A stretch of DNA of 64,000 nucleotides from Acidimicrobiaceae bacterium (GCA_026706815.1 JAPOYA010000032.1:26010-90009); one strand, 5' to 3'; positions 49,885 to 58,948 are shown, numbered from the stretch's first letter. Numbers and translations are program-made. Notes: a model not told the origin generated them from the sequence alone.

Positions 49885-51713
49885 TCGAACAAAGAACGGG
49901 CATCTCTTGACGAGCGGAGATAAGACTCCGCGGTTCGCGCCCACTGCGGAGTTTCCGCGGCATCGTCAGGGGCCTCGCAGCCGATCAAGTTGGCTGCAGC
50001 ATCAAGTCCGCCTTCGAGCGAGTCATAGGACCGCGGCGCCGGGCTTGTGCTGGTCACATCGCCGCCGATCGACCACGCTGTCGAAGCCGAAGCAGCCAAC
50101 CCGGCGGTGGCGTGGACTTCGTCCTCCCAGTCTTCGGGGACGACGATGTCCAACGCGCCACACGCAGCGATAGCCGCCACATCGGTTGCGGCCATCGACA
50201 CCGCTTCCAGCCTCGCCACACCGGTCGCAGCGCCAACGGACTCGATCGCCGTCGGCAGACCCGCAACCGTGAACCCGACCACCGCACCGTTGCGGATGTT
50301 CTTGAGCACCCCGTCGAAGGCGTCGTTGGCGTCACCAGTGAGGTTGATGGTCAATGCGGTGCCTCCGGCAGCGGTCGCCCCGGCCGCGGCCCCGGCAGCC
50401 AACACCAATGGCGTCGCCGCGCCGGCGCTCAGCAGAATCACAGCGCCTCCAGCCAGCACCGCCGCTCCGAGGGCCAACTCGTCACGATGCTCCTCGAACC
50501 AAGTGCGATCGAACCAACCGGCTTCCAGCGCCGCGTCGGCCGCAACAAGCACCCCGTCGGGCAGATGGGGGTTGTCTTCAATGAACCGCCGGAAATCGGC
50601 GCGCGAATAGAATCCGTCGATCTCACCCGAAGCATCGGCAGCAACATCGATCTGGCTTCGGTACTCCTTCAACACTGAGTGGATCTGGCTCTTGACCATG
50701 AACATCTCAAGGTCATCGAGGGACACCACTCCGTCTCCGGGCTGTCGGCTGCCGAACACCTCACCTTCAAGAAGATCCTCGTTGCGTGCAGCAGTGTCGA
50801 GGCGATTCCAAAGCCCGGGATTGTCCAGCAACGCCTGGGCTGCAATCACCGTCGGCTCCGCGAACTTCCATGGATGCTCGACCACGTAACGCAGATCACC
50901 GATGCTTACTCTGTCATCAGTCTTGCCGCCTGACGGGTTGTCGAGATCTTCCAGATTCTCACGAAAGCCCCGAAGAGCCCGTAATTCCGCCACCGACACT
51001 CCAAGAGCGCGGCTGCTCGCTATCCAAGCGACTGCGTCCACCAGATCCACATCCTGTTCAGCCACAACCGCCACGACCTCGAGAATGTCGATGTCGAGGC
51101 TCATGGCCAGTCCGACGCCGGCCACCGCGTCCTCTCCGAAGAACCCGCTCGCGTTCAACACCGCTAGCTGGTAATCCAGATGGTGAACATACTCCTCTGC
51201 CTCCGCAAGCGAACCGCCTCGGTCCGCCAACACCTCCGACACACGCAGATTGAAGAGACGCTGCTCGGTGATTCCGATCGCGTTGGCAAAGTCAAGCCCG
51301 CCGTCGAGCAGTTCAACGATCATTTCCGTTGCCGCCTCATCTCCGCCCATAAAGGCACTGATTCTCTCGCGACGATTCCGCACGAGAAAATCGAGTTGGG
51401 CGGCGCTGTCACTCACCTCCCAGTCTGCGATGTCAGCAGACAACTCGTCGATCCGCTCGACATCGGCCCACAGCAGATCAATCTGATCGAGCCGCGACCT
51501 CAAATCGATTGCCAAGCTGTTGAGTCCATCGTGAGCTCGCCGAAGCGACAACGACGGATCACTAGCGGATCCGGCAAGAATCCTGTCGGCTTGTTCGATC
51601 AAACCGTCGACGGCTGTCCGGTCCCAAGCCAGCTCTTCGGTTGTGGCCGACATGACAGTCCAGAGGTAGAAAGCGCCAGGCCGATCCAAGATGACAATAT
51701 CTACAGAATCCAT
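49842..51713 (-). CDS. Large protein B with helical N-terminus, EF-hand-like repeats and Gly/Ala-rich membrane-active segment
   Basis: Up to 623 residues; the ATG at 51653 (MSATTEELAWDRTAVDGL) is a more natural start, giving 603. Residues about 25-230 are helical and acidic, somewhat like WXG/LXG-type delivery domains. Two EF-hand-like segments follow (DGVVSLDDLEMFM and a DASGEIDGFYSRADFRRF stretch, near 340-385). Next comes a strongly hydrophobic Gly/Ala region (LALGAAVLAGGAVILL, then SAGAATPLVLAAGAAAG) near 420-455, then an Ala-rich C-terminal domain. The layout recalls translocon or pore-forming proteins such as the HrpF/NolX group; I do not assign a family. It ends exactly at the ligase stop, tail to tail. 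A fragment of it follows the intact ligase in unit 1. Confidence 0.6.
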   Translation of the reverse strand: MDSVDIVILDRPGAFYLWTVMSATTEELAWDRTAVDGLIEQADRILAGSASDPSLSLRRAHDGLNSLAIDLRSRLDQIDLLWADVERIDELSADIADWEVSDSAAQLDFLVRNRRERISAFMGGDEAATEMIVELLDGGLDFANAIGITEQRLFNLRVSEVLADRGGSLAEAEEYVHHLDYQLAVLNASGFFGEDAVAGVGLAMSLDIDILEVVAVVAEQDVDLVDAVAWIASSRALGVSVAELRALRGFRENLEDLDNPSGGKTDDRVSIGDLRYVVEHPWKFAEPTVIAAQALLDNPGLWNRLDTAARNEDLLEGEVFGSRQPGDGVVSLDDLEMFMVKSQIHSVLKEYRSQIDVAADASGEIDGFYSRADFRRFIEDNPHLPDGVLVAADAALEAGWFDRTWFEEHRDELALGAAVLAGGAVILLSAGAATPLVLAAGAAAGATAAGGTALTINLTGDANDAFDGVLKNIRNGAVVGFTVAGLPTAIESVGAATGVARLEAVSMAATDVAAIAACGALDIVVPEDWEDEVHATAGLAASASTAWSIGGDVTSTSPAPRSYDSLEGGLDAAANLIGCEAPDDAAETPQWARTAESYLRSSRDARSLFDAVRTDADTGLTAD

Positions 51714-51765
51714 TTACACTAAATGAAACAGCATTATTTATAAAATCGCAACAGGTAAGGAACTT

Positions 51766-52452
51766 TCTTCGGAGCTGGGCTGCCAGAACCTGGCCGAGTT
51801 CCCTTACGAGACCGATGATTGGAGAGTTCGCATTGCGAAACGTCGTTCGCGGCGAGTCAGAGAGATTGATCGACGGAAAATCCTTGCACCCGATCTGGTA
51901 GATGAGCATCGGCTGGGGTACGTCTCGCAAACGATGACGTCCCAGCGAACGCAGTTCGAGGTCGACGACCTCAGCCACATCGCTGGAAATGAGAATCTGG
52001 CCACCCGAGGCGCAGGCTTCCAGACGACCCGTCCGGTTGGGGACGGTTCCGAAGTAATCGTTGCCGCGGCGTGTGGCGTTGCCTCGGTGAAGTCCGATGC
52101 GCACCCGTATTGCAGGTCCGCTTCGCCAATCCGTTCGAGCGAGTTCATCCTGAATGGACACAGCGGCGTCAACCGCCGCTTGGGCGTCCTGGAACGCCGC
52201 ACGAAAGTGATCCCCGGCCCATCCGAAGATGTACCCGCCCGACCCTTCGACAATGCGGCGAACCAGGGCATCGTGAACTTCCACGCTTCGGGCTGTAGAA
52301 ACCGCGTCCTCCTCCCAAAGACGGCTCGACCCTTCCACATCGGTGAACAGGAAAGTGACGATCCCCGCCGGAATCGAATCACGATTCCAACGAGGTTGAT
52401 CCACTCTGCTTCCCGACAATCCGCGGCCCGGTAGAATTCCACGACGCCTCAC
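51766..52452 (-). pseudogene. Truncated class III adenylate/guanylate cyclase-ATPase gene
   Basis: The minus strand encodes a cyclase homology domain: IVTFLFTDVEGSSRLWEED with the first metal Asp, GWAGDHFRAAFQDAQAA with the second, IRVRIGLHRGNA, then GTVPNRTGRLEACASGGQI. In this family the domain is followed by an AfsR-like NB-ARC ATPase. Here the linker (PIIGLVRELGQVLAAQL) is reached but the Walker A that should come next is missing. The sequence changes to A+T-rich DNA and then gene B. The frame continues to 51562 in a different phase from gene B, but the tail has no family similarity. I treat the family-like part as a broken gene. The cyclase domain alone could still be functional. Confidence 0.6.
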
Positions 52453-52546
52453 ATCCGGCTCACTTTCAGGCCACTCACCTCATACTACGCTCACCATCGA
52501 CCTCCTGTCTCAGCGGATCAAGTTCTGTGTACAGCGCTACGGACGG

Positions 52547-53329
52547 TCAGATCAACACGACGGAGGGGTCGGGAACCAGATCTCGGGCCAGCCACTGGAA
52601 CACTCGCCAACCCACATCGCCAGTATTCAGCGAAGCGTCCGCTTCCTTGGCCGCTTCTTCGCTGATCGGCTCGGCATCGGGAGCCTTCACATGCACTTCG
52701 GCAACACGCTCGGCGGTAACAAACCTGCCTACGGCGTCGCCCGGCGAACGGCCGCCGGTGAGAAGCCCGTGATTGGCCAGAATGCACACTCTCGTGTCGC
52801 CCATGGCACGGGCGATGGCCTCTCCCCCACCAGTGCTGATCACTTCAAGGTCTTCGCCGCGGTAGATGGACTGATCGAAGACCACCATGCACGATTCCTG
52901 GCTGATCGGCCGGAACGGCTCGACATTGGCCGCCCATGGAGTGCCGAACGGAGTGTGGACATGGGCCGCTGAAACCAGATCCGGACGCGCGTCCAGGATG
53001 GGCCAGTGGATGTGGTGAGCCGCGAAGTTGACCCCGTTTTCCGTCGGCCCGGCGACGCCTCGGCCGTCGGGTCCAACCAGAGTGAGATTGTCGATGGTGG
53101 CGTCCGCGAAACGGATGCCGTAGCCGAGCACCCAGAAGTGATCTGTCAACTCAGGGTCACGCGCACTGATGTGGCCGTCTCCCATCTGCCCCCAGCGCAT
53201 CGCCGCGAAGATCCGGTAGCCGATCGCCACCTCCCACTTGCGCAGAAGCCTCAGCTCGTCGACATCAGCGACCGACGGGAGCTCAGCGTCATAGGTGATC
53301 CCCGGATAGCGGTCCAGCGACAGCGCCAT
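52547..53329 (-). CDS. Class II aldolase/adducin family protein
   Basis: A 260-residue protein. GQMGDGHISARDPE near residue 47, AAHHIHWPIL near 103, the metal-binding AAHVHTPFG near 121 and CILANHGLLTGG near 182 with the third metal His form the zinc-dependent aldolase site. The family includes fuculose-phosphate aldolases and decarboxylase-like or dehydratase-like members. The N-terminal RKWEVAIGYRIFAAMRW suits the oligomeric members acting on small aldehydes or keto acids. No pathway gene adjoins it, so the substrate is unassigned. It is separated by 94 bp from the truncated cyclase. Confidence 0.83.
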   Translation of the reverse strand: MALSLDRYPGITYDAELPSVADVDELRLLRKWEVAIGYRIFAAMRWGQMGDGHISARDPELTDHFWVLGYGIRFADATIDNLTLVGPDGRGVAGPTENGVNFAAHHIHWPILDARPDLVSAAHVHTPFGTPWAANVEPFRPISQESCMVVFDQSIYRGEDLEVISTGGGEAIARAMGDTRVCILANHGLLTGGRSPGDAVGRFVTAERVAEVHVKAPDAEPISEEAAKEADASLNTGDVGWRVFQWLARDLVPDPSVVLI

Positions 53330-53424
53330 GCCCCAGAGAATACCAAGCGCCGTCGCAACGGGTCATCACCCGATCCAACCGGGAATCTCCCGGCGGGCAA
53401 TGGCCGTATGCTTGGCCGCTAGAT

Positions 53425-54663
53425 ATGTACAGCCTGCGTCGCTTCAACGAGCCGCGCTTCCAGCGCCTCGATGCAATCATCGACAGCCTCAACGAGCATC
53501 TCACGACCTACATACAGCTTGTAGGAAGCGCCACCCTTCCTTTGCCGGAAGTTTGCGCCATGGCATCGCTGCCGGCGTCTGCGGTTCGAGTTGAAGGCCA
53601 CCTCCAAGAGCGCTACTTCCCTGCTTCTGAACCCGTGGACCTCGCCGAACGCATCATCGAAGACGAGACCCGACGGATCTTCTCAATCGGCAACGAGTAC
53701 CAGATCAGCGCCCAGCCGCATTCTGCGACACAAGCGAACCATGCCGTCTTTCGGAGCATCCTGGGAGAGCGAACAGGCAAGGTAGCAGCCCTGAGCCCGA
53801 CCGACGGCGGTCACTATTCATTCAGCGCGGGCGTGCCTCCACCTCACGAGTTCGTACCACTGCCGATCTCCGCGGCGGGACTGGACTACGACGAAGTGGC
53901 CGATGCGGTCCGTCAGAGCGAACCGACGATAATCGTCGCCGGGGGATCTGCATACAGCCGCGCGATCGACTTTGCCCAGCTCCGGGTTGCCGCAGACCAA
54001 GTCGGCGCTCATCTGCACGCTGATCTGGCGCACTGCGCCCCGTTCGTCGCGGCGGGCCTGCATCCACCCGCATTCGGTCACGTCGATTCCGCCGCTATCG
54101 ATCCCAGCAAGAACCTGCGCGGAGCCGGGGGCGGCATCTTGGTTTTCAGAGACCGCGACGCAGAGGCAATGCGCGAAGCGATCTTTCCGATCCTTCAGGG
54201 ATCCCCTGGCCAACTCGGCCTGTTGGCCAAAGCGGCCTGCATGACCGCTTGGTCTGTCGATGACCTGTCCCGCTACGCCAAGCGGATGATGGAAGTGGCT
54301 CAACTGCTCGCAGAACAGATCTCCACTCTGCTCGGCGAGCCGCAATACGGCGGAACGGACAGTCACCTTTTGCTGTACGACGTCTCTGACTGTTGCGAGA
54401 ACGGTCGGATCGCCGAAGACCGACTGAGGGAATCGCGGATACTCGTCAACAGGAACCAGATTCCGAACGACTTGAAGCCGCCCTGGGAGGCGTCTGGCAT
54501 TCGCTTGAGTTCGACTGTGCCGACAATTCTCGGTTACGCCGATACCGATGTAGTCGCTTTGGGTGAGGCGATCTGCACTGTGCTGACCGGAAGCGACGAC
54601 CAATCTGGAGTCGTCGACGACCTGCTTGCGAGATTCCACCACCCCCTCAGCGCGGTCACATAG
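53425..54663 (+). CDS. Serine hydroxymethyltransferase-like PLP enzyme
   Basis: A 412-residue fold-type I protein related to GlyA. QISAQPHSATQANHAVF near residue 95 and the later DLAHCAPFVAAGLHP near 200 match SHMT positions. The PLP lysine motif, usually T-x-H-K-T-L-R-G-P-R-G, reads DPSKNLRGAGGG here, so the Lys is kept but the preceding His and Thr are changed. The N-terminal signature of folate-dependent SHMTs is also weak. It probably acts on a serine-like or threonine-like amino acid without folate, as do several secondary-metabolism SHMT relatives. It is divergent from the aldolase by 95 bp. The ATG at 53425 is chosen. Confidence 0.78.
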   Translation: MYSLRRFNEPRFQRLDAIIDSLNEHLTTYIQLVGSATLPLPEVCAMASLPASAVRVEGHLQERYFPASEPVDLAERIIEDETRRIFSIGNEYQISAQPHSATQANHAVFRSILGERTGKVAALSPTDGGHYSFSAGVPPPHEFVPLPISAAGLDYDEVADAVRQSEPTIIVAGGSAYSRAIDFAQLRVAADQVGAHLHADLAHCAPFVAAGLHPPAFGHVDSAAIDPSKNLRGAGGGILVFRDRDAEAMREAIFPILQGSPGQLGLLAKAACMTAWSVDDLSRYAKRMMEVAQLLAEQISTLLGEPQYGGTDSHLLLYDVSDCCENGRIAEDRLRESRILVNRNQIPNDLKPPWEASGIRLSSTVPTILGYADTDVVALGEAICTVLTGSDDQSGVVDDLLARFHHPLSAVT

Positions 54664-54795
54664 CGACCTGGCACGCGCCGGTTTGACGACTGGGAGGAGG
54701 GCTCGTCGATGAGCCGGGCAAGCGCGGCCGACCTCAAGATCGTCAACCTGGCCTAACACGTGAAGGCGGATGCAAACCCGTTAGGTTTCACCCCC

Positions 54796-55731
54796 ATGAC
54801 CACACACCAGACAGCCGCGGGGATCCCTTTCCTTCGCACCCCCGAGGATCGTTTCTCTGATCTGCCGGGTTTTGCCTACGAACCTCACTACGCGGAGGTG
54901 GACGGCCTGCGGATGGCCTACGTCGACGAAGGCCCCGGAACCGCAAGCACTATCCTGTTGCCTCACGGCGAGCCGACCTGGGGCTACCTGTATCGCCGGA
55001 TGATCCCGACGCTCACCGAGGCAGGGCATCGCGTCATCGTGCCCGACCTCATCGGTTTCGGCCGCTCCGACAAGCCCACGCAGCGTTCGGCCTACACCTA
55101 CACCGGGCATGTGGCCTGGCTGAGCGAATTCCTCGACCACTTCGACGAAATCGAAACCTGGGACGCTTTCTGCCAGGACTGGGGAGGGTTGATCACACTG
55201 CGGATGGCCGCTGAACAACCTGACCGCTTCGCGCACCTCGTACTCGGCAACACAGGCCTGCCATATGGCGAGAGTCTCGGCCCGGGCTTCGACTTCTGGC
55301 TCGAGCTCTCACAAACATTGAGCCCATTCGATTGCGGACGCCTGATCAACAACGCCGTCAGCTCCAGAACGCTGAGTCCCGCCGAGCAAGCTGCCTACAA
55401 CGCACCTTTTCCCAACGAGGACTACATGGCCTGCGTCCGGGAATTTCCATGTTTGGTGCCGATCACTCCTGAGCACGAATCTGTGGCCGAGAACAAGGCC
55501 GCACGAAAGGTCCTCTCTGCGTGGACCAAGCCGGTGCTGCTGCTCTGGGGCCGCAGCGATCCGGTGCTCGGTCATCTCGATTCGGACCTTCTGGAACTGA
55601 TCCCGGGCACTCTCGGTCAACCTCATCGGTTCTACGATCCCGGCAACCATTTCATCCAAGACGACGTCGGTGAGCCATTGGCAGAAGCGATGGTCTCCTG
55701 GCTTGCGGCGGTAGGAGGCAACCGTGTCTGA
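54796..55731 (+). CDS. Haloalkane dehalogenase (HLD-I type)
   Basis: A 311-residue alpha/beta hydrolase from ATG 54796, because the family begins with LRTPEDRFSDLPGF. An in-frame GTG at 54760 is also possible. HGEPTWGYLYRRM forms the oxyanion region, CQDWGG near residue 120 has the nucleophile Asp and the halide-stabilising Trp beside it, LLLWGRSDPVLG near 256 has the acid, and DPGNHFIQDD near 285 the base His. This DxWGG-Asp-His set distinguishes haloalkane dehalogenases from esterases, which have Ser in the elbow. It would convert alkyl halides to alcohol and halide in the cytoplasm. Its stop overlaps the alpha-glucosidase start by 8 bp. Confidence 0.83.
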   Translation: MTTHQTAAGIPFLRTPEDRFSDLPGFAYEPHYAEVDGLRMAYVDEGPGTASTILLPHGEPTWGYLYRRMIPTLTEAGHRVIVPDLIGFGRSDKPTQRSAYTYTGHVAWLSEFLDHFDEIETWDAFCQDWGGLITLRMAAEQPDRFAHLVLGNTGLPYGESLGPGFDFWLELSQTLSPFDCGRLINNAVSSRTLSPAEQAAYNAPFPNEDYMACVREFPCLVPITPEHESVAENKAARKVLSAWTKPVLLLWGRSDPVLGHLDSDLLELIPGTLGQPHRFYDPGNHFIQDDVGEPLAEAMVSWLAAVGGNRV

Positions 55732-57328
55732 CATGATCGAGACGCCAGAGACCAAGAAGCCGGCCTGGCTGCACAACGCCGTCGGCTATGAGGTTTATGT
55801 CCGCTCTTTCGCCGACAGCACCGGCAACGGGATAGGCGATCTGATGGGGATAACCGAACGCTTGGAACATCTCGCCTGGTTGGGCGTAGACATCGTCTGG
55901 ATCACACCCTGCTACCCGTCTCCAATGGCCGATCACGGTTACGACGTCGCTGACTATGTCGACGTCGAACCCATATTCGGCGACTTGGAGGCGATGCAGG
56001 AGCTGATCGATCGGGCGCATGGACTGGGCCTGAAGGTTGTGCTCGACATCGTTCCCAACCACTCCAGCGACCAACACCGTTGGTTCCGTGCCGCAGTCGA
56101 GGATCCGACCAGCCCCTACCGCGACTACTACCTCTGGCGCGACCCAGCGCCCGACGGCGGACCGCCCAACAACTGGGTCGCACACTTCGGGGGTCCAGCC
56201 TGGACGCTCGACGAGGCGAGCGGGCAGTACTACTGCCATCTGTTCCTGCCCGAACAACCCGACCTCAACTGGCGCAATCCCGCGTTACGGGCCGAATTCG
56301 AGCAGACTCTCGAGTTCTGGTTCGAGCGGGGGGTCGACGGCTTCCGGATTGATGTCGCCCATGCCCTGATCAAGGACAGCGAGTTCCGCGACAACCCTCA
56401 GATCTCCGATCTTGCCGGAATAACGCATCCCCGCGAACAGTTCCGCTGCTTCGAGCATCGATACGATCTGCAACGGCCCGAAAGCCTCGAGATATACCGT
56501 GACTGGCGTCGGATCGCAGAACGCTACGACACCGCGCTGATCGGCGAAACCTACGTGCTGGATCCGGCCGGACTGGCCGACCTGGTACCTGGAGACGGGC
56601 TTCATCTCGGGTTCTGGTTCGCGTCGATGCAGATGCCGTGGACCGCAACCGACATCGAGCGGACCCTGCGCGAAACCTCCGAACGACTCGGCGACAGAGT
56701 CGGTTGGGTGCAATCAAGCCACGACGAGAGCCGTCCAGCGACTCGCTTCGGTGGCGGCGACTTGGGCCGACGCCGTTCGCTCGCATTCGCGGCGATGCTG
56801 TTCGGACTGCCGGGCGTGCCGTTCATCTATCAGGGCGAAGAGCTCGGGCTCGAGGACGGCGACGTCCCACCGGAACTGCGATCAGACCCGATCGCCACGC
56901 GCAATGCCGGCGCGGTCGGCCGCGACGTCTGTCGCACGCCCATGCCCTGGGAGCCGGGTCGCAATCTCGGGTTCTCCAGCGCCGATGAGACTTGGCTTCC
57001 GCTGGGACACAGCGCGGAGGATTCCGTTGCGGTGCAACGACAGAACCCTGAGGCACACGTTCACAAAATGCGGTCGCTGTTGCAATTTCGTCGGCAACTG
57101 AGCGATCTGGACCCGACTGCGACTTGGACGAAAGCACCTGACGGAGTTGTCGCGTTCCGTCGAGGGGACCATCTGTTCGCCCTCAATGCGAACGACGAGG
57201 CCGTCACAATGGCTCCTGGCGGAACCTGGTCGGTGCTCCACCGCACCGGTGGCGGACAGAAGCCTGATTCGAGCGAAACGATCCTCCTTGAAGGGGCAGA
57301 AACCGTGGCGGCCCGGCGGACTCCCTAG
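55724..57328 (+). CDS. Alpha-glucosidase (GH13)
   Basis: A 534-residue glycoside hydrolase starting at a GTG that overlaps the dehalogenase stop. The TIM-barrel motifs are VYVRSFADSTGNGIGDL, VLDIVPNHSSDQH near residue 108, the nucleophile Asp in GFRIDVAH near 207, the acid/base Glu in LIGETYVLD near 277 and the third Asp in SSHDESRP near 333. It belongs to the oligo-1,6-glucosidase/alpha-glucosidase group that hydrolyses maltose- or trehalulose-like sugars. With no signal peptide it acts in the cytoplasm, and the sugar importer genes follow. It is a natural partner of that importer. Confidence 0.88.
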   Translation: MSDMIETPETKKPAWLHNAVGYEVYVRSFADSTGNGIGDLMGITERLEHLAWLGVDIVWITPCYPSPMADHGYDVADYVDVEPIFGDLEAMQELIDRAHGLGLKVVLDIVPNHSSDQHRWFRAAVEDPTSPYRDYYLWRDPAPDGGPPNNWVAHFGGPAWTLDEASGQYYCHLFLPEQPDLNWRNPALRAEFEQTLEFWFERGVDGFRIDVAHALIKDSEFRDNPQISDLAGITHPREQFRCFEHRYDLQRPESLEIYRDWRRIAERYDTALIGETYVLDPAGLADLVPGDGLHLGFWFASMQMPWTATDIERTLRETSERLGDRVGWVQSSHDESRPATRFGGGDLGRRRSLAFAAMLFGLPGVPFIYQGEELGLEDGDVPPELRSDPIATRNAGAVGRDVCRTPMPWEPGRNLGFSSADETWLPLGHSAEDSVAVQRQNPEAHVHKMRSLLQFRRQLSDLDPTATWTKAPDGVVAFRRGDHLFALNANDEAVTMAPGGTWSVLHRTGGGQKPDSSETILLEGAETVAARRTP

Positions 57329-57427
57329 CGTCGTTGGGCCGGTGGATAAGAAAACAGAAACCTGTTATACTTCGCCCTTCGCAACCGGTCGGCTCAGAGG
57401 GCGTCGACCCCCCTGGAGGGGAAAAAT

Positions 57428-58873
57428 ATGAAATCAAGGTTATTGAAATTGCTCGCGCTGTTGTTCGCGTTCACGCTCATTGCCGCAGCTTGCGGTGACG
57501 ACGATGACGACACGACCACCGGCAACGACACAACCGACGACATGGACGACGGCGACATGGACGACATGGACGACATGGACGACGACGGCCACGACGACGA
57601 CATGGACGACGACGGCCACGACCACGACGACGACATGGACGACATGGACGACATGGACGACATGGCCACTTCGCTGACCGTCACCGGACCTGAGCGCGAC
57701 GAAAGCGAAGCTGGAGCAATCCAAGAAGTTCTAGGCGCTTGGGGCGACGAACACGGCATCGAGGTCACCTACCTCGGCTCCGCCGACTGGGAGGCCGAGA
57801 TAAACGTCCAAGTCGAGGGCGGCAATCCCCCGGACATCTCGATCTTCCCCCAGCCCGGCAAGCTCGCCGATTTCGCACGTGACGGCCACGTCGTCCCATT
57901 GAACGACGAAGCCGCTGCCGCGACCGCTGCAAACTGGTCCGAGGCTTGGACCGTGTTCGGCAACGTGGACGGAGTCCAATACGGCGTTCCCGTGAAAGCA
58001 GACCTGAAGTCCCTCGTCTGGTACCAGCCGGCCCGCTTCGCGGCCAACGGTTACGAGGTCCCCGAGACCTACGACGAGTTCGCCGCACTGGTCGACCAGA
58101 TCGCTGCAGACGGAAACAGGCCGCTGTGCGTCGGCATCGAATCAGGCCAGGCCACCGGTTGGCCCTTCACCGACTGGGTCGAGGACATGGTGCTGCGTCA
58201 GCACGGTCCCGACGTGTACGACCAATGGGTAGCCCATGACATCCCGTTCAACGATGAGCGCATCGTTTCGACGATGCAGACGGTGCTCGACCTGTGGACC
58301 GAGGACAACGTCTTCGCATCCTCTGGTTCGATCGCCGCGACGGCATTCCAGGACAATGGTCAGCCGCTCGTGGACGGCGACTGCTTCATGCACCGCCAGG
58401 CCAGCTTCTTCAGCGCATTCATGCCTGAGGGCACATCCTTCGGTGACGGTGAAGGCGAAGTGAACGTCTTCTACTTCCCCGACATCAACGGTGACCGTCC
58501 TGTGCTAGGCGCCGGCACCCTCGCCGCAGCATTCAACGACAACGATGCAACCATGGCGCTCCTCGCTTACCTGTCGACCCCCGACTATGCAGAGGCCCGC
58601 CAGATTTCGCAGGCGACCCGCAAGGGCGGTGGCGCAACCCTCTCCGGGTTCCTGTCAGCCGCTCAAGGTCAGGATCCGAGTGTCTATCAGCCGCTCGAGC
58701 AGTCGTTCCTAGACGTGCTGGCAACCGCCGCTATCGTCCGCTTCGACGGTTCGGACCTGATGCCCGCAGATGTGGGTGCAGGAACCTTCTGGACCGAAGG
58801 CACCTCAGCGGTGAACGGTGACATCACCGCCCAAGAGGCTGCTGACCGCATCGAGGCCAGTTGGCCGCAATAG
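57428..58873 (+). CDS. Sugar ABC transporter binding protein with acidic repeat linker
   Basis: A 481-residue lipoprotein. The signal peptide ends in the lipobox LIAAACG with Cys near 22. Residues about 23-80 are a low-complexity linker of Asp, Met, Gly and His built from repeated GAC-GAC-ATG and GAC-GGC-CAC codons, for example DDMDDMDDMDDDGHDDD. From about residue 80 a family 1 (maltose-type) solute-binding domain begins (EVLGAWGDEHGIEVTYLG, GGNPPDISIFPQPGKL, GVPVKADLKSLVWY, then ATRKGGGATLSGFL). GGAGGGG precedes the ATG closely. It captures an alpha-glucoside outside the cell and hands it to the permeases downstream. Confidence 0.88.
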   Translation: MKSRLLKLLALLFAFTLIAAACGDDDDDTTTGNDTTDDMDDGDMDDMDDMDDDGHDDDMDDDGHDHDDDMDDMDDMDDMATSLTVTGPERDESEAGAIQEVLGAWGDEHGIEVTYLGSADWEAEINVQVEGGNPPDISIFPQPGKLADFARDGHVVPLNDEAAAATAANWSEAWTVFGNVDGVQYGVPVKADLKSLVWYQPARFAANGYEVPETYDEFAALVDQIAADGNRPLCVGIESGQATGWPFTDWVEDMVLRQHGPDVYDQWVAHDIPFNDERIVSTMQTVLDLWTEDNVFASSGSIAATAFQDNGQPLVDGDCFMHRQASFFSAFMPEGTSFGDGEGEVNVFYFPDINGDRPVLGAGTLAAAFNDNDATMALLAYLSTPDYAEARQISQATRKGGGATLSGFLSAAQGQDPSVYQPLEQSFLDVLATAAIVRFDGSDLMPADVGAGTFWTEGTSAVNGDITAQEAADRIEASWPQ

Positions 58874-58918
58874 GCGACGGGTCTCATCACTGAGACTCTC
58901 ACAACTGAAATCCCATGA

Positions 58919-58948
58919 AGTGGGGGTGGCTCTCGGGCCACCCCCACT
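58919..58948 (+). terminator. Intercistronic hairpin after the binding-protein gene
   Basis: A perfect 12-bp stem, AGTGGGGGTGGC paired with GCCACCCCCACT, around a 6-nt loop, 45 bp after the stop of the binding-protein gene and 72 bp before the permease start. It lacks a long T-run. In sugar-transport operons such stems lower downstream expression and protect the upstream message, so the binding protein is made in excess over the permeases. Confidence 0.6.

Noticed and set aside
51562..51765. The C-terminal extension of the cyclase frame as real protein
   Set aside because: It overlaps the 5' end of gene B in another frame and shows no family similarity, whereas the cyclase-like part ends before it.
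57535..57664. The GAC-GAC-ATG repeats as a CRISPR or regulatory repeat array
   Set aside because: Units are nine bases long, directly adjacent and in frame with a protein. There are no spacers.
57440..57724. A minus-strand frame rich in His and Val
   Set aside because: It is only the antisense reading of the Asp/Met codon repeats in the binding-protein linker.
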